Assembly: GCA_015207155.1 (NCBI GenBank)
Contig: JADEXK010000022.1
Location: 1 to 64,000 of the forward strand
Reading direction: 5' to 3'
DNA: 64,000 nt
DNA from: Nostocales cyanobacterium LEGE 11386
GTDB lineage: Bacteria; Cyanobacteriota; Cyanobacteriia; Cyanobacteriales; Nostocaceae
Position numbers and translations under genes: made by a program. The stretch's first letter is position 1, and every line of letters begins with the position of its first letter. Positions 1 through 8,114 of this stretch are shown here, piece after piece. Under the pieces are notes generated by a model. The model was not told the origin of the DNA, searched no databases, and saw nothing but the letters and a program-made list of their open reading frames with translations.

Positions 1-25
1 GTCCCCTTGTCCCCTGTCCCCCGTC

Positions 26-1777
26 CTAACTACCTGGTTGCTGGGTTACTTGAGCTGTTTGTAAAGCTTCTACCAACTGACTGAGGGCAACCTGTAATTG
101 TACACCTGAGTCAACAGCAACCCAACCTTCTGGCTTGAGGTGGCGGACTTCAAAGTGCAGGTGAGGCCCTGTAGAGTTACCAGTGCTGCCAACTCGCCCA
201 ATGACGGTTCCTTGTTCTACCCATTGACCGGGTTGAACAAATAGTTCTGACATGTGAGCATAGAGGGTTTGTTGAGCGGAAGCGTGGTTAACAATCACAG
301 TTAAACCATAACCACCCAACCAGTTAGCAGTGTCTACTTGACCTCTGGCTGCTGCTACTACTGGTGTACCCATAGGTGCGCCTAAATCTGTACCAGCGTG
401 AAAACGGCGATCGCCTGTGATGGGATGAGTCCGCCAACCAAATACGGAGGTAATGCGCGCGGGTATAGAAAGCGGGAAGATCATTCCCCCATCGCCACGA
501 TAGGCAAGTGTCCCAGTGAAGGGGATTTGTGGCAGTACTGATGCTAGTGGAAAGTCGTAAGCTACTGTGCTAGGACGTGGTGCAACATTGCCTGCTGCCA
601 TTGGTGGGGGTAGAGTTTCACCACTCGGCGCGATGGGAGTTGCATTCGTGGTGGTAGCGAAATCGCTAGGGTTAGGAATAAAACGATTAGGGCGAGATGC
701 GCTCTTGGTGGCACTACTAGAAGCAGTTTGATTTGGACGCCATCCACTATTGTTACTAGTAGTTGCTGCCTGCCGAACCGACCGCACCTGAGGAACGTTT
801 GCCACCTGAGTATTTTGGCTGGTTTTGAGCCAGTTTGGTGCTGCTTTGCTGTCAGAATTAGCTACTCGCTGATTGCGTTCCTGGGGTGCTTTGGCACAAC
901 TACTGCCTGAGACACTTTGCCCAGATGGTAAAACGGTTTGACAACCACTAGAGCGTTCTGTCAGCACCACAGAACTGGGCGCTTGATAAGTACCCGCAGT
1001 ATTGGCATTGTAACGGGTAGGGTCAATATAGGCGTTATTATAATCCCTGGTGTTCCCTGCCGTTGTACTAGCTGCGCTGTTCGAGTTATTTGATGGTTGG
1101 ACAACTTCTGGCAGTTTTTCAGGTAAGGTGCGAGGAGTAGCGGGTTTAGCTACCTCAACTTTGGGTTTTTCGGGTCTAACAGTTGCTGCTGGCTGAGAAA
1201 CCTCAACTTTGGGTTTTTCGGGTCTAACAGTTGCTGTTGGCTGAGAAACCTCAACTTTGGGTTTTTCGGGTCTAACAGTTGCTGTTGGCTGGGAAACCTC
1301 AACTTTGGGTTTTTCTGTCCTAACAGTTGCTGCTGGCTGGGAAACCTCAACTTTGGGTTTTTCTGTCCTAACAGTTGCTGCTGGCTGGGAAACCTCAACT
1401 TTGGGTTTTTCTGTCCTAACAGTTGCTGCTGGCTGGGAAACCTTGGGACTGCGTAGTTTCTGTATGAGTTGAGCTTGGCTGTCGTTAACTTCCGGTTTTG
1501 GTCGAGACGCTGCCGGAGAGACAGTATCTTTTTTTACTGATTTTGTTATTACTGGCGTTGGTGTTGGCTGGGAATTTTCAACAGTGGGAACAATGTTATC
1601 TATTGATGTTTCCGTTTGGGCAAGTGCCAAGCCGCCACTTAAAAAGCTCAGGCTACTCAACACAAAAAAGCTCTGTGCTGGTAGTGTAGATGTATAGATG
1701 TGAAACAGCTTTCCGTAAGGATAGCGTCTTGATAAATTATGTAAACGGTGATGGGCAGATTTATTGCGCTGCGTCAT
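26..1777 (-). CDS. M23 family metallopeptidase (LytM-type) with proline-rich repeat linker
   Basis: Predicted envelope peptidoglycan hydrolase or LytM-domain factor of 583 residues. A hydrophobic N-terminal segment (about residues 35-53) looks like a signal peptide or anchor. Residues 113-208 are six copies of a 16-residue Pro/Lys/Val-rich unit, followed by a long low-complexity Ser/Asn/Pro linker. The C-terminal M23 domain (about 440-550) carries the zinc ligands H460 and D464 (HAGTD), H508, and H541 in the GPHLHF motif. All catalytic positions are present, so an active endopeptidase is likely. It lies upstream of nothing visible; the gene ends 25 bases from the window edge. BirA is the next gene upstream on the same strand, 83 bases away. 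Confidence 0.9.
   Translation of the reverse strand: MTQRNKSAHHRLHNLSRRYPYGKLFHIYTSTLPAQSFFVLSSLSFLSGGLALAQTETSIDNIVPTVENSQPTPTPVITKSVKKDTVSPAASRPKPEVNDSQAQLIQKLRSPKVSQPAATVRTEKPKVEVSQPAATVRTEKPKVEVSQPAATVRTEKPKVEVSQPTATVRPEKPKVEVSQPTATVRPEKPKVEVSQPAATVRPEKPKVEVAKPATPRTLPEKLPEVVQPSNNSNSAASTTAGNTRDYNNAYIDPTRYNANTAGTYQAPSSVVLTERSSGCQTVLPSGQSVSGSSCAKAPQERNQRVANSDSKAAPNWLKTSQNTQVANVPQVRSVRQAATTSNNSGWRPNQTASSSATKSASRPNRFIPNPSDFATTTNATPIAPSGETLPPPMAAGNVAPRPSTVAYDFPLASVLPQIPFTGTLAYRGDGGMIFPLSIPARITSVFGWRTHPITGDRRFHAGTDLGAPMGTPVVAAARGQVDTANWLGGYGLTVIVNHASAQQTLYAHMSELFVQPGQWVEQGTVIGRVGSTGNSTGPHLHFEVRHLKPEGWVAVDSGVQLQVALSQLVEALQTAQVTQQPGS
1154..1441 (-). repeat. Six tandem 48-bp units inside the M23 peptidase gene
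   Basis: Six in-frame copies of a 48-bp unit encode the 16-residue repeat VSQPxATVRxEKPKVE. Upstream copies read Ala-Ala and Thr-Glu, downstream ones Thr-Ala and Pro-Glu, so two sub-types are arranged in blocks, as expected from recent unequal recombination. The unit is probably a cell-wall-spanning spacer. Confidence 0.95.
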
Positions 1778-1860
1778 TTGTTCTCTCAGTTGTTTTAAAT
1801 TAGCCTAAAGAGATGATGTCAGTGGTTTGTCTTGCCCAAAGAGCGAAATTTTGAACAAAC

Positions 1861-2679
1861 CTAAGATGAAACAGAGGATTCACGGTAACCCAAACTGATT
1901 GTACCGGGTTCAACATAAATTTCTGGTGTTTTTATGTCATTTGTATCATAGGTTTCCAAAGATACATGGAGATTTCCCTGTGCATTTACGCCCACCACAG
2001 TGCCTAAGAGATTATTGATGTATACTTGCTCTCCGATATTTGACAACAAGTCTAAATAGCGAGACAAGAGTACACTTACTCCTTCTTGGCAGAGACACTC
2101 CATACCGGATTGTATTCCCAGTAAGACTGTGGAGGTGAGCATTTCCAGACAAGAGATAGCCTTAATTGGCTGGGAAGCTTGCCAGGATTCTAGATTGATG
2201 CCAGTATCGGGTACCGGGTTAGCCCAGTTAATACCAACGCCAATCACTGCTTGTATGATCTGTCCATTATGGACTTTTGTTTCCGTCAAGATGCCACCTA
2301 GTTTGCGACCATGCAAGACTAAGTCATTAGGCCATTTAATCCCAACACTTACGCCGTACTGACGCAAAAGAGCAGCAATTCCCCAAGCACTAGCTAAGGT
2401 GAGCTGGTAACTATCGCTAGCTTCTAGTTTAGGAACAATACCCATCGAAAGATATAGTCCCCCAGTGGGAGAAATCCACTGACGACCCCATTGTCCTCGT
2501 CCAGCAGTCTGCTGAGTTGCAATAACTACAGAATTTGGTTCGGCTCCTTGTTTGAGCAAGTCCCACAGGGTCTGATTAGTTGAAGGAAGACTTTCAAAAA
2601 TATGCAGAGAGAAGGGTAAATAAGTATACCTGCGCCCCGATTTCAGGGCAGTTTCTAAGAGTTGCCGATCAAATCCCAC
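1861..2679 (-). CDS. birA: Biotin--[acetyl-CoA-carboxylase] ligase
   Basis: Cytosolic enzyme that activates biotin with ATP and attaches it to the biotin carboxyl carrier protein of acetyl-CoA carboxylase. The 272-residue protein has the GRGQWGRQW biotinyl-AMP loop (about residues 60-68), the KWPNDL motif and the GGILTE strand typical of the family, with a small C-terminal domain. There is no N-terminal helix-turn-helix, so it is the monofunctional form and not a repressor. The divergent gene pgeF begins about 75 bases upstream. Confidence 0.93.
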   Translation of the reverse strand: MGFDRQLLETALKSGRRYTYLPFSLHIFESLPSTNQTLWDLLKQGAEPNSVVIATQQTAGRGQWGRQWISPTGGLYLSMGIVPKLEASDSYQLTLASAWGIAALLRQYGVSVGIKWPNDLVLHGRKLGGILTETKVHNGQIIQAVIGVGINWANPVPDTGINLESWQASQPIKAISCLEMLTSTVLLGIQSGMECLCQEGVSVLLSRYLDLLSNIGEQVYINNLLGTVVGVNAQGNLHVSLETYDTNDIKTPEIYVEPGTISLGYRESSVSS

Positions 2680-2755
2680 AGCAGTTAACCGAAATCCCGT
2701 TGTTCAAGTTAGCATTAATTGATTGATTTTGATTTCTGTTTAGGTTTGGTTGAAG

Positions 2756-3553
2756 ATGCACACTTGGCACTGGCACAATTGGCAAGGACTACCCTATCTT
2801 ACTTGTAGTCTGCTCCAAGATTGGCATCACGGCTTTTTTACTCACCAGTTTTGGCCGCGATCGCCTCAAGATTTGACAAAAGTGCTGCACCCAGAAGCAT
2901 CAACTTATCGCTTGAAACAGGTACATGGCAACATCGTTTTGACTCCACAAGAAATCCACAGCAAGTTAAGCGCGGGTGGAGATGATGTTTCTGGAGAAGA
3001 CGATGCGGCTTTAGCCTTAGGAGATGGTGTAGTGAGCGAACAGCCTTTACAAGCTGTTTGGGTAGCTAGCGCCGACTGTACACCCGTTTTAATTGGCGAT
3101 GTGAGTACAGGACGAGTAGCAGCACTACACGCGGGGTGGCGGGGTACGGCCGCGAAGATTGTTCCCGGTGCGATCGCGCGACTGCGGGAACAAGGTAGCA
3201 AACTGGATGATTTACGGATTGCAATGGGGCCAGCGATCGCAGGTGAAGTTTATCAAGTTTCTGTGGAGGTGGCGGCAGAAATTGGCGCTAGCATTACACC
3301 CCATGAAGAGGAACAAAAGATTTTGGATGCTTTGCATGAGTTACCCAATTCACCTTTACTAGAAGACCCCAATCCAGGTAAGGTGAGGTTGGATGTGCGG
3401 CGAGTGAATGTTTTACAACTAGAAAGCTTGGGGATTAGTGGTGAACAAATGGCGATCGCGCCTTACTGTACTTACCAAACTCCCGAACATTTCTTTTCTT
3501 ACCGTCGGGAGAAAGAAAAAAAGGTACAGTGGTCAGGGATTGTGAGCGACTAG
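2756..3553 (+). CDS. pgeF: Peptidoglycan editing factor PgeF (laccase-domain, YfiH/YlmD family)
   Basis: Family members act as purine nucleoside phosphorylase/adenosine deaminase-like or peptidoglycan-editing hydrolases. The metal-site residues are visible: KQVHG, SADCTPV and LHAGWRGT. The end FFSYRREK also matches the family. The reading frame opens at a TTG (2750), but an ATG two codons later (2756) gives a normal start and about 265 residues, so I place the start there. It is divergent from birA. A 14-bp tandem repeat follows the stop. Confidence 0.88.
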   Translation: MHTWHWHNWQGLPYLTCSLLQDWHHGFFTHQFWPRSPQDLTKVLHPEASTYRLKQVHGNIVLTPQEIHSKLSAGGDDVSGEDDAALALGDGVVSEQPLQAVWVASADCTPVLIGDVSTGRVAALHAGWRGTAAKIVPGAIARLREQGSKLDDLRIAMGPAIAGEVYQVSVEVAAEIGASITPHEEEQKILDALHELPNSPLLEDPNPGKVRLDVRRVNVLQLESLGISGEQMAIAPYCTYQTPEHFFSYRREKEKKVQWSGIVSD

Positions 3554-3584
3554 GAGTTGTCAAGAGCAAAACAATTTACCTTAC

Positions 3585-3626
3585 TCAGCACTTTCAACTC
3601 AGCACTTTCAACTCAGCACTCTTCAT
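3585..3626. repeat. Three tandem copies of a 14-bp unit (STRR-like)
   Basis: The unit TCAGCACTTTCAAC occurs twice exactly (3585-3598, 3599-3612) and a third time with changes (3613-3626). The word 'CAGCACT' belongs to the same family as the 'agtgctgagt' filler at 40.15 and 52.0 kb. Such short tandem repeats are typical intergenic filler of heterocystous cyanobacteria. Confidence 0.85.
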
Positions 3627-3637
3627 TGGCATTCATC

Positions 3638-4090
3638 CTAAATCCTCAACACAGGATAGTTAGGATGTTCAGGATTGGGGATAAGTCGCTGATTCCTACA
3701 ATCCACTAGTAAATCTAGTGTCTCCAGTACCGTTTGTCCAATCAAGACTGTATCCCCTATAACTAGCGTTGCTTCAGTAGTTTCTCTTCCTGCTAATTCA
3801 ATAATTACAGGTTCAGTCACGCCTATAGATTCTTCACTACCGTTGGCGTATTGGGCAACTTGCTGTCCCCGAATTCTCAGACCAAGTTGCTGAACAATAG
3901 GCATAGGTAGTACAGTACGCACTGCGCCTGTGTCTATCAGTGCCTCGGTTTCATATACCCGTAGCATATTTGGATTAAGCATTCCTCGACTAACAAGCGC
4001 CTCATCAATGGCATTGGTGAGCTTGACTTTGACTCGAACTGCACCCATAGATTGATTATTGGCGGGATTGGCGCGATTTAGGTTTACCAT
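3638..4090 (-). CDS. Clan AA (retropepsin-like) aspartic protease
   Basis: A 150-residue protein with one active-site motif, ALIDTGAVRTVLP, the DTG signature of retropepsin-like folds, followed by the glycine- and hydrophobic-rich strands (LVIGDTVLIGQTVLE) of the second half. Single-motif proteins of this length act as homodimers. Cyanobacterial genomes carry many copies, often next to other small accessory genes; here it precedes (in transcription order, follows) a Uma2 nuclease gene on the same strand with a gap of 43 bases, so the two may be co-transcribed. Substrate unknown. Confidence 0.8.
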   Translation of the reverse strand: MVNLNRANPANNQSMGAVRVKVKLTNAIDEALVSRGMLNPNMLRVYETEALIDTGAVRTVLPMPIVQQLGLRIRGQQVAQYANGSEESIGVTEPVIIELAGRETTEATLVIGDTVLIGQTVLETLDLLVDCRNQRLIPNPEHPNYPVLRI

Positions 4091-4133
4091 AGAGTTTACC
4101 TAGAAATATGACCATTTTGTCACTCAAAAATGT

Positions 4134-4736
4134 TTACCCCCAGACAGTTTTTATATTTAAAATAAACCCCGGTAAAATATCTTCACCTGATAATTCTGCT
4201 GGGGATTCTAATATTTCTACTGGTTTACCAAGACGATAAATTTCTACTTGACGCATTTGATAAATTTCTACTTGACGCATTTTTGGATTAATTAACCAAC
4301 CTAATTTCACGCCGTTATTTATATACTCTTGCATTTTTGTTTGCGTTTCTGACAAACTATCGCTGGGAGACATGAGTTCTAAAACAAAATCTGGTGCAAT
4401 TGGCGCAAATTTTTCTTGTTCTTCTGGTGTCAGTGCATCCCATCTCTCTTTTGTAATCCAAGCTACATCAGGAGAACGATTAGCACCATTGGGAAGTTTA
4501 AAGCAGGTGGAAGAATCGAAACAAACTCCTAGTTGATTTTGACGATTCCAAATCACAAAGTCTGCTGCAATTTCAACATTACGTTTTCCAGTTTCTCCTC
4601 CCGTGGGTGACGTTATTAGTATTTCTCCTTTGGCATTTCGTTCAAATTTAACTTCAGGATTTTCCCGACATAGTTGATAAAATTGATCGTCGGTAAGTTT
4701 GATGATGGGGTTTAAGTTGACGGTAATAGCTGTCAT
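4134..4736 (-). CDS. Uma2 family endonuclease (DUF820, PD-(D/E)XK fold)
   Basis: A 200-residue member of the large cyanobacterial DUF820/Uma2 family. The expected catalytic core is visible: SPDVAWI, then DFVLELMSPSD (acidic residues), then KMQEYINNGVKLGWLI. Its natural role is unknown; the family is strongly expanded in filamentous cyanobacteria and is suspected to be selfish or stress-linked. The C-terminal part contains an eight-residue in-frame duplication (MRQVEIYQ then MRQVEIYR) described separately. Confidence 0.88.
   Translation of the reverse strand: MTAITVNLNPIIKLTDDQFYQLCRENPEVKFERNAKGEILITSPTGGETGKRNVEIAADFVIWNRQNQLGVCFDSSTCFKLPNGANRSPDVAWITKERWDALTPEEQEKFAPIAPDFVLELMSPSDSLSETQTKMQEYINNGVKLGWLINPKMRQVEIYQMRQVEIYRLGKPVEILESPAELSGEDILPGFILNIKTVWG
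4235..4282 (-). repeat. 24-bp perfect tandem duplication inside the Uma2 gene
   Basis: The 24-bp unit beginning gataaatttctacttgacg occurs at 4235-4258 and again, identical, at 4259-4282. It adds eight residues (one extra MRQVEIY) in frame near the end of the nuclease domain. Perfect identity indicates a very recent event. Confidence 0.95.
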
Positions 4737-4801
4737 AGAAATCTCTTTGAGAATGATATTAATTTAGTGTTTGAGAAAGGACTAAAGTCCTTACTACTAA
4801 C

Positions 4802-5851
4802 TTATGTTTTTAAGGCTGAACTCAAAATATCGCGGTGCATGAAAGCACGATCTACTAAAGATTGAATTTGCTCAGACGAAAGTGGATCACCATTGGCGTA
4901 ATGTTCCATCCAAGTTGTACTAATTACATTGGGATCATCTGGTAAATTTACCAAATCCCACCCAGGCATTGCTAATTCTTCCATTAAACGATTTACCTTG
5001 GGATCGTAACTCAAAGCAAAACAGCGACAACCTTCAGATGCAGCCATAATTAAGCTGTGTAGGCGCATCCCAATTGCCATTTCTACGCCTTGATAAACAC
5101 CTTTTAAAAGTTGCGGATCTTCTAAAATGAGAATTTTGCTGACATCTTTTAATTGGGGTTGAATCGCTTCGGCAATTGCTAAATCTTCACTTTTTTGAAA
5201 TGGCAGCAGTAATATAAACGTCTGGGTAGCTTTTTGAAAGTCCACTAAGGCGCGAGTTAAGTTCGCCAAACGTGCTGCTGTGAGTTGGGGATGATCTCTT
5301 AAGGTGACAGCCACTCTTGGCGCTGGTAACTTCCAAAGTCCTGGTACTGGTTTACTCTCCAACGCCCAAACTGGATCAGGCGCAAGTAGACAAGGAATTT
5401 GCCAATCAGCTAATAAACTAGCACTGGCGCGATCGCGGACACTAACTTTGGTACAACCAGTAAAATTTTGCCTTGCTAACCAGCGAGTTGGCGATCGCTT
5501 TAATGGGCCGATACCTTGCGCCCAAGCAACAGTTTTTAAACCCATGATTTGGGCTAATGCCATCAGTCCCCCATAATAAAATGGACTTATGGTACTGGTT
5601 ACATCTTGAATCAAACTCCCACCACCCCAAATCAAGGCATCGCTAGAGCACAAAGCCTGTAATACAGGTAAAATAGCCATGCGATGATAACTTTCCACCC
5701 CGTAGCGATCGCGGGTTTCCTGGGGATTGCCAGAAAGCACCACAGGCGTGACATGAGGTGGTAGCATTTGCAAAAGCGTCGCCAATAAAGCCTCGTCACC
5801 ACCATTACCTTTACCGTAATACCCAGACAATAACGCCCGCATCTTTGCCAT
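4802..5851 (-). CDS. csaB: Polysaccharide pyruvyl transferase CsaB
   Basis: Transfers a pyruvyl group (ketal) from phosphoenolpyruvate to a cell-wall polysaccharide sugar; in other bacteria this creates the anchor for SLH-domain proteins. The 349-residue protein has the family landmarks GYYGKGNGGDEALL at the N terminus, LIWGGGSLIQD and AIGMRLHSLIMA. The presence of an SLH-domain porin in the same window is consistent with a role in S-layer-like anchoring, but no SLH partner lies next to it. Start is the first ATG; a second Met at position 4 is possible. Divergent from the DUF2499 gene, 26 bases apart. Confidence 0.9.
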   Translation of the reverse strand: MAKMRALLSGYYGKGNGGDEALLATLLQMLPPHVTPVVLSGNPQETRDRYGVESYHRMAILPVLQALCSSDALIWGGGSLIQDVTSTISPFYYGGLMALAQIMGLKTVAWAQGIGPLKRSPTRWLARQNFTGCTKVSVRDRASASLLADWQIPCLLAPDPVWALESKPVPGLWKLPAPRVAVTLRDHPQLTAARLANLTRALVDFQKATQTFILLLPFQKSEDLAIAEAIQPQLKDVSKILILEDPQLLKGVYQGVEMAIGMRLHSLIMAASEGCRCFALSYDPKVNRLMEELAMPGWDLVNLPDDPNVISTTWMEHYANGDPLSSEQIQSLVDRAFMHRDILSSALKT

Positions 5852-5877
5852 TTTGAGTTTTCAATTTTTAATTACTT

Positions 5878-6225
5878 ATGCACGCTCTTTCGATTCCCAC
5901 CTGGATTATTCACGTTTCTAGCGTTATTGAGTGGATTGTCGCCATTTGGTTAATCTGGACTTACGGCGAACTCACTGGTAACCGTAGTTGGTGGGGATTA
6001 TCCCTGGCCATGTTACCAGCTTTGGTTAGTGCTATGTGTGCCTGTACTTGGCATTATTTCGACAATCCCGAATCTCTCGAATGGCTGGTAACGCTGCAAG
6101 CTACCATGACATTAGTTGGTAATTTTACGCTTTGGGTTGCTGCGGTGTTGATTTGGCGTTCCACTAAGTCTGCCGATTCTGAAACTGATGTTATTGCAGC
6201 CCAATCTATTAAAACAGAGTCATGA
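5878..6225 (+). CDS. DUF2499 domain-containing membrane protein
   Basis: A 115-residue integral membrane protein with three predicted hydrophobic helices (about 10-30, 42-60, 72-92), rich in Trp. It matches the DUF2499 family found in cyanobacteria and plant plastids. Its last codons overlap the start of the following gene (ATGATG at 6222), so the two are translationally coupled. Function unknown; the plastid distribution suggests a thylakoid or photosynthesis-related task (inference). Confidence 0.82.
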   Translation: MHALSIPTWIIHVSSVIEWIVAIWLIWTYGELTGNRSWWGLSLAMLPALVSAMCACTWHYFDNPESLEWLVTLQATMTLVGNFTLWVAAVLIWRSTKSADSETDVIAAQSIKTES

Positions 6226-6515
6226 TGTCTAAAGAAACCCTATTTGCGCTTTCGTTGTTTCCCTACTTGGGTTTCTTGTGGTTTATTAGCCGCAGTCAGC
6301 AAATGCCGCGTTTGGCATTATATGGATTTTATGGCACTCTTGTGTTTGTTGCCGTTACCATCCCGGCGGGAATTTATGCCCAACTACATTATGGCGAGTC
6401 TTTGGCTAATGTAGATTGGCTGCACGGGGGGGCGGAAGTTTTTTTAACGCTTTCTAACATCTTAATTGTGCTGGGTTTTGCACAAGCCGTTAGACAATTA
6501 AAAATTAAAAATTAA
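6222..6515 (+). CDS. DUF3593 domain-containing membrane protein
   Basis: A 97-residue membrane protein with three hydrophobic segments and the motif FPYLGFLWFISRS near the start. It matches DUF3593, nearly always encoded next to DUF2499 in cyanobacteria. Its start overlaps the end of that gene by four bases. The two small proteins probably form one complex (inference). No function is established that I know of. hisA follows after about 30 bases. Confidence 0.8.
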   Translation: MMSKETLFALSLFPYLGFLWFISRSQQMPRLALYGFYGTLVFVAVTIPAGIYAQLHYGESLANVDWLHGGAEVFLTLSNILIVLGFAQAVRQLKIKN

Positions 6516-6546
6516 ACCCCAAGTATAGAGTATGAGGGACAGGTAA

Positions 6547-7320
6547 ATGGATGTCATTCCAGCGATTGATTTACTAGCAGGCCAGTGTGTGCGACTGTAT
6601 CAGGGAGATTATCAGCGATCGCAGGTTTTTAGTGAAAATCCGGTTGATGTGGCTAAACAGTGGGTTGACCAGGGTGCGACTAGGTTACATATAGTTGATT
6701 TAGATGGGGCGAAAGCCGGTAAAGTTGTGAATCTGGGGGCAATTGAGGCGATCGCTCAAGCAATATCAATACCAATTGAAATCGGTGGGGGATTGCGCGA
6801 TCGCGCTAGTGTGCAACAAGTGTTTAATTTAGGTGTACAGTGGGCAATCCTGGGAACCATTGCTGTAGAACAACCCCAGCTAGTCCAAGAACTCTGCCAA
6901 GATTTTCCTAACAAAATTATTATCGGCATTGATGCCCGTGATGGACTAGTAGCAACTCGTGGTTGGTTAGAAACTTCGCAAGTTTTAGCTACCCAATTGG
7001 CAGTGCAAATGCAAGAATTTGGTGCAGCCGCAATCATCTACACTGATATTCACCGTGATGGGACTCTTTCAGGCCCTAATTTAGCTGCTTTACGAGAACT
7101 CGCTAGCGCCATCTCTATCCCTGTAATTGCTTCTGGTGGGGTTAGTTCTGTTACCGATTTGTTGAGTTTGCTGGCTTTAGAACCGCAAGGCGTCACAGGT
7201 GTAATTGTGGGACGTGCTTTATATACTGGCGATATTTCTTTGAGGGAAGCACTGCGGGCGATCGGCCCAGGGCGGATTCAGGATATCCCCCCAAATCTAG
7301 ATTTTTCTACCTTTGCTTAA
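6547..7320 (+). CDS. hisA: 1-(5-phosphoribosyl)-5-[(5-phosphoribosylamino)methylideneamino]imidazole-4-carboxamide isomerase
   Basis: Fourth step of histidine synthesis: Amadori isomerisation of ProFAR to PRFAR. The 257-residue TIM barrel has the catalytic Asp in [17 protein letters not shown] (residue 8), the second catalytic Asp in YTDIHRDGT, and the phosphate-binding IEIGGGLRD and ASGGV loops. A GAGG-type ribosome site precedes the ATG at 6547. A strongly structured element with a U-tract lies downstream (7362-7453). Confidence 0.96.
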   Translation: MDVIPAIDLLAGQCVRLYQGDYQRSQVFSENPVDVAKQWVDQGATRLHIVDLDGAKAGKVVNLGAIEAIAQAISIPIEIGGGLRDRASVQQVFNLGVQWAILGTIAVEQPQLVQELCQDFPNKIIIGIDARDGLVATRGWLETSQVLATQLAVQMQEFGAAAIIYTDIHRDGTLSGPNLAALRELASAISIPVIASGGVSSVTDLLSLLALEPQGVTGVIVGRALYTGDISLREALRAIGPGRIQDIPPNLDFSTFA

Positions 7321-7361
7321 CAGCAATTTGATACAAAAGTTAATATCTAGTACCGACAATC

Positions 7362-7453
7362 AGCCGACATCTTCTAGCTGTGCATCCTGCTGTTACAGTG
7401 CTTGCAGGAGTCTTTAGGCAGGATGTACTAGGCTAAAAGTCGGTTATTTTTTT
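7362..7453 (+). ncRNA. Candidate structured RNA or complex terminator after hisA
   Basis: An outer 7-bp stem (7362-7368 with 7439-7445) is followed directly by a T-rich run ATTTTTTTTG. Inside it, a 10-bp stem pairs 7381-7390 with 7418-7427 (TGCATCCTGC/GCAGGATGTA, one G-U). The same 5' strand can instead pair with 7404-7409 (TCCTGC/GCAGGA), so two mutually exclusive folds exist. It could be an unusually elaborate terminator for hisA or a separate small RNA; no named family recognised. Confidence 0.5.
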
Positions 7454-7526
7454 TGATTTCCGGAAGAGTAATTTACACTGTTGTAGTTTAAGTAGTAGAA
7501 ATTAAGCAAGAGTTAAGTATATTTCT

Positions 7527-7652
7527 ATGACTCGTCAAGAACCTCCTAATAATGGCAAGCCTCGTAAAACTGAACCTGGTGCCATCCGCGTCAAAAGCCA
7601 AAAAAATATCATTGATAAACAGCAGGACAAAAAACTAGATGGAAAAGAATAG
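7527..7652 (+). CDS. Small basic hypothetical protein (41 residues)
   Basis: Short open frame beginning MTRQEPPNNGKPRKTEPG and ending KKLDGKE, very polar and Lys-rich with no hydrophobic core, so probably disordered. It stands alone between a U-tract terminator upstream (7445-7453) and a strong intrinsic terminator downstream (7731-7768), which makes a separate transcript plausible. I do not recognise a family. The ribosome site is weak (AAGCAAGAG about 15 bases upstream). Confidence 0.45.
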   Translation: MTRQEPPNNGKPRKTEPGAIRVKSQKNIIDKQQDKKLDGKE

Positions 7653-7730
7653 ATTTTAGAGTGTTAATTTTTACTAAAATTTAGTAATTTTCCTGAAGAA
7701 AAATTTAAAAAAGAATGGGTTTCCTTTGGG

Positions 7731-7768
7731 ATAGAGACGTGAAGATGATTACCGTCTCTATTTTTTTT
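7731..7768 (+). terminator. Intrinsic terminator
   Basis: Perfect 9-bp stem ATAGAGACG (7731-7739) with CGTCTCTAT (7753-7761), 13-base loop, then a run of T to 7768. Probably ends the transcript of the 41-residue gene. Confidence 0.8.
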
Positions 7769-7818
7769 ATGTAAATTTTGGGACTATTAGAAAATACGGT
7801 TCAATGTTTATTTTTTTT

Positions 7819-7854
7819 ACTAACCGCAGAGGCGCAGAGAGCACAGAGAGAGGG
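7819..7854 (+). repeat. Dispersed 'accgcagaggcgcagag' repeat, copy 1
   Basis: Sequence starting ACTAACCGCAGAGGCGCAG. A nearly identical copy lies in inverted orientation at 10345-10380; diverged copies sit at 54093-54133 and 54628-54655. This is the common purine-rich intergenic filler of filamentous cyanobacteria. Confidence 0.85.
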
Positions 7855-7959
7855 AATAAATTGCTAACTGCTGTGTCATCAAGATTTTATAACCAACGAG
7901 AGATTGAGATGGCTTCAGTAATTTCTAATATCAGGGAATATACTTTGCTAATTGCAGTC

Positions 7960-8079
7960 ATGGAAGTGTATGACTTTGTAATTATTGGCGTTGGTCATAA
8001 TGGCTTAGTTTTTCCAGGTTAATTACTGAAAACTGGTGACAGCATCTCACTTTCTGATGGCGGTTATACAACTGAATAA
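7960..8079 (+). pseudogene. Remnant of a CrtO/phytoene-desaturase-like FAD oxidoreductase N terminus
   Basis: The frame reads MEVYDFVIIGVGHNGLVFPG, stop, then in the same frame LLKTGDSISLSDGGYTTE and stop. This is the dinucleotide-binding start of CrtO-like carotenoid ketolases and related enzymes (YDVVIIGxGHNGLV...YLLKxG...GGxxTTE), interrupted by a stop codon and a small deletion where CAAY would be expected. Nothing of the remaining roughly 450-500 residues follows. A longer open frame starting at 7804 only arises by reading through the upstream repeat and is not a gene. Confidence 0.6.
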
Positions 8080-8114
8080 GTGAACATACTAATGCAATTG
8101 CAAACGAGGAAAAT

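Noticed and set aside
1150..1472. Open frames on both strands within the 48-bp repeats
   Set aside because: They arise because the unit length is a multiple of three, keeping all frames open; the real product is the M23 peptidase.
7804..8022. 72-residue open frame
   Set aside because: Its front reads through filler repeat sequence; only its end is meaningful, as part of the CrtO-like remnant.
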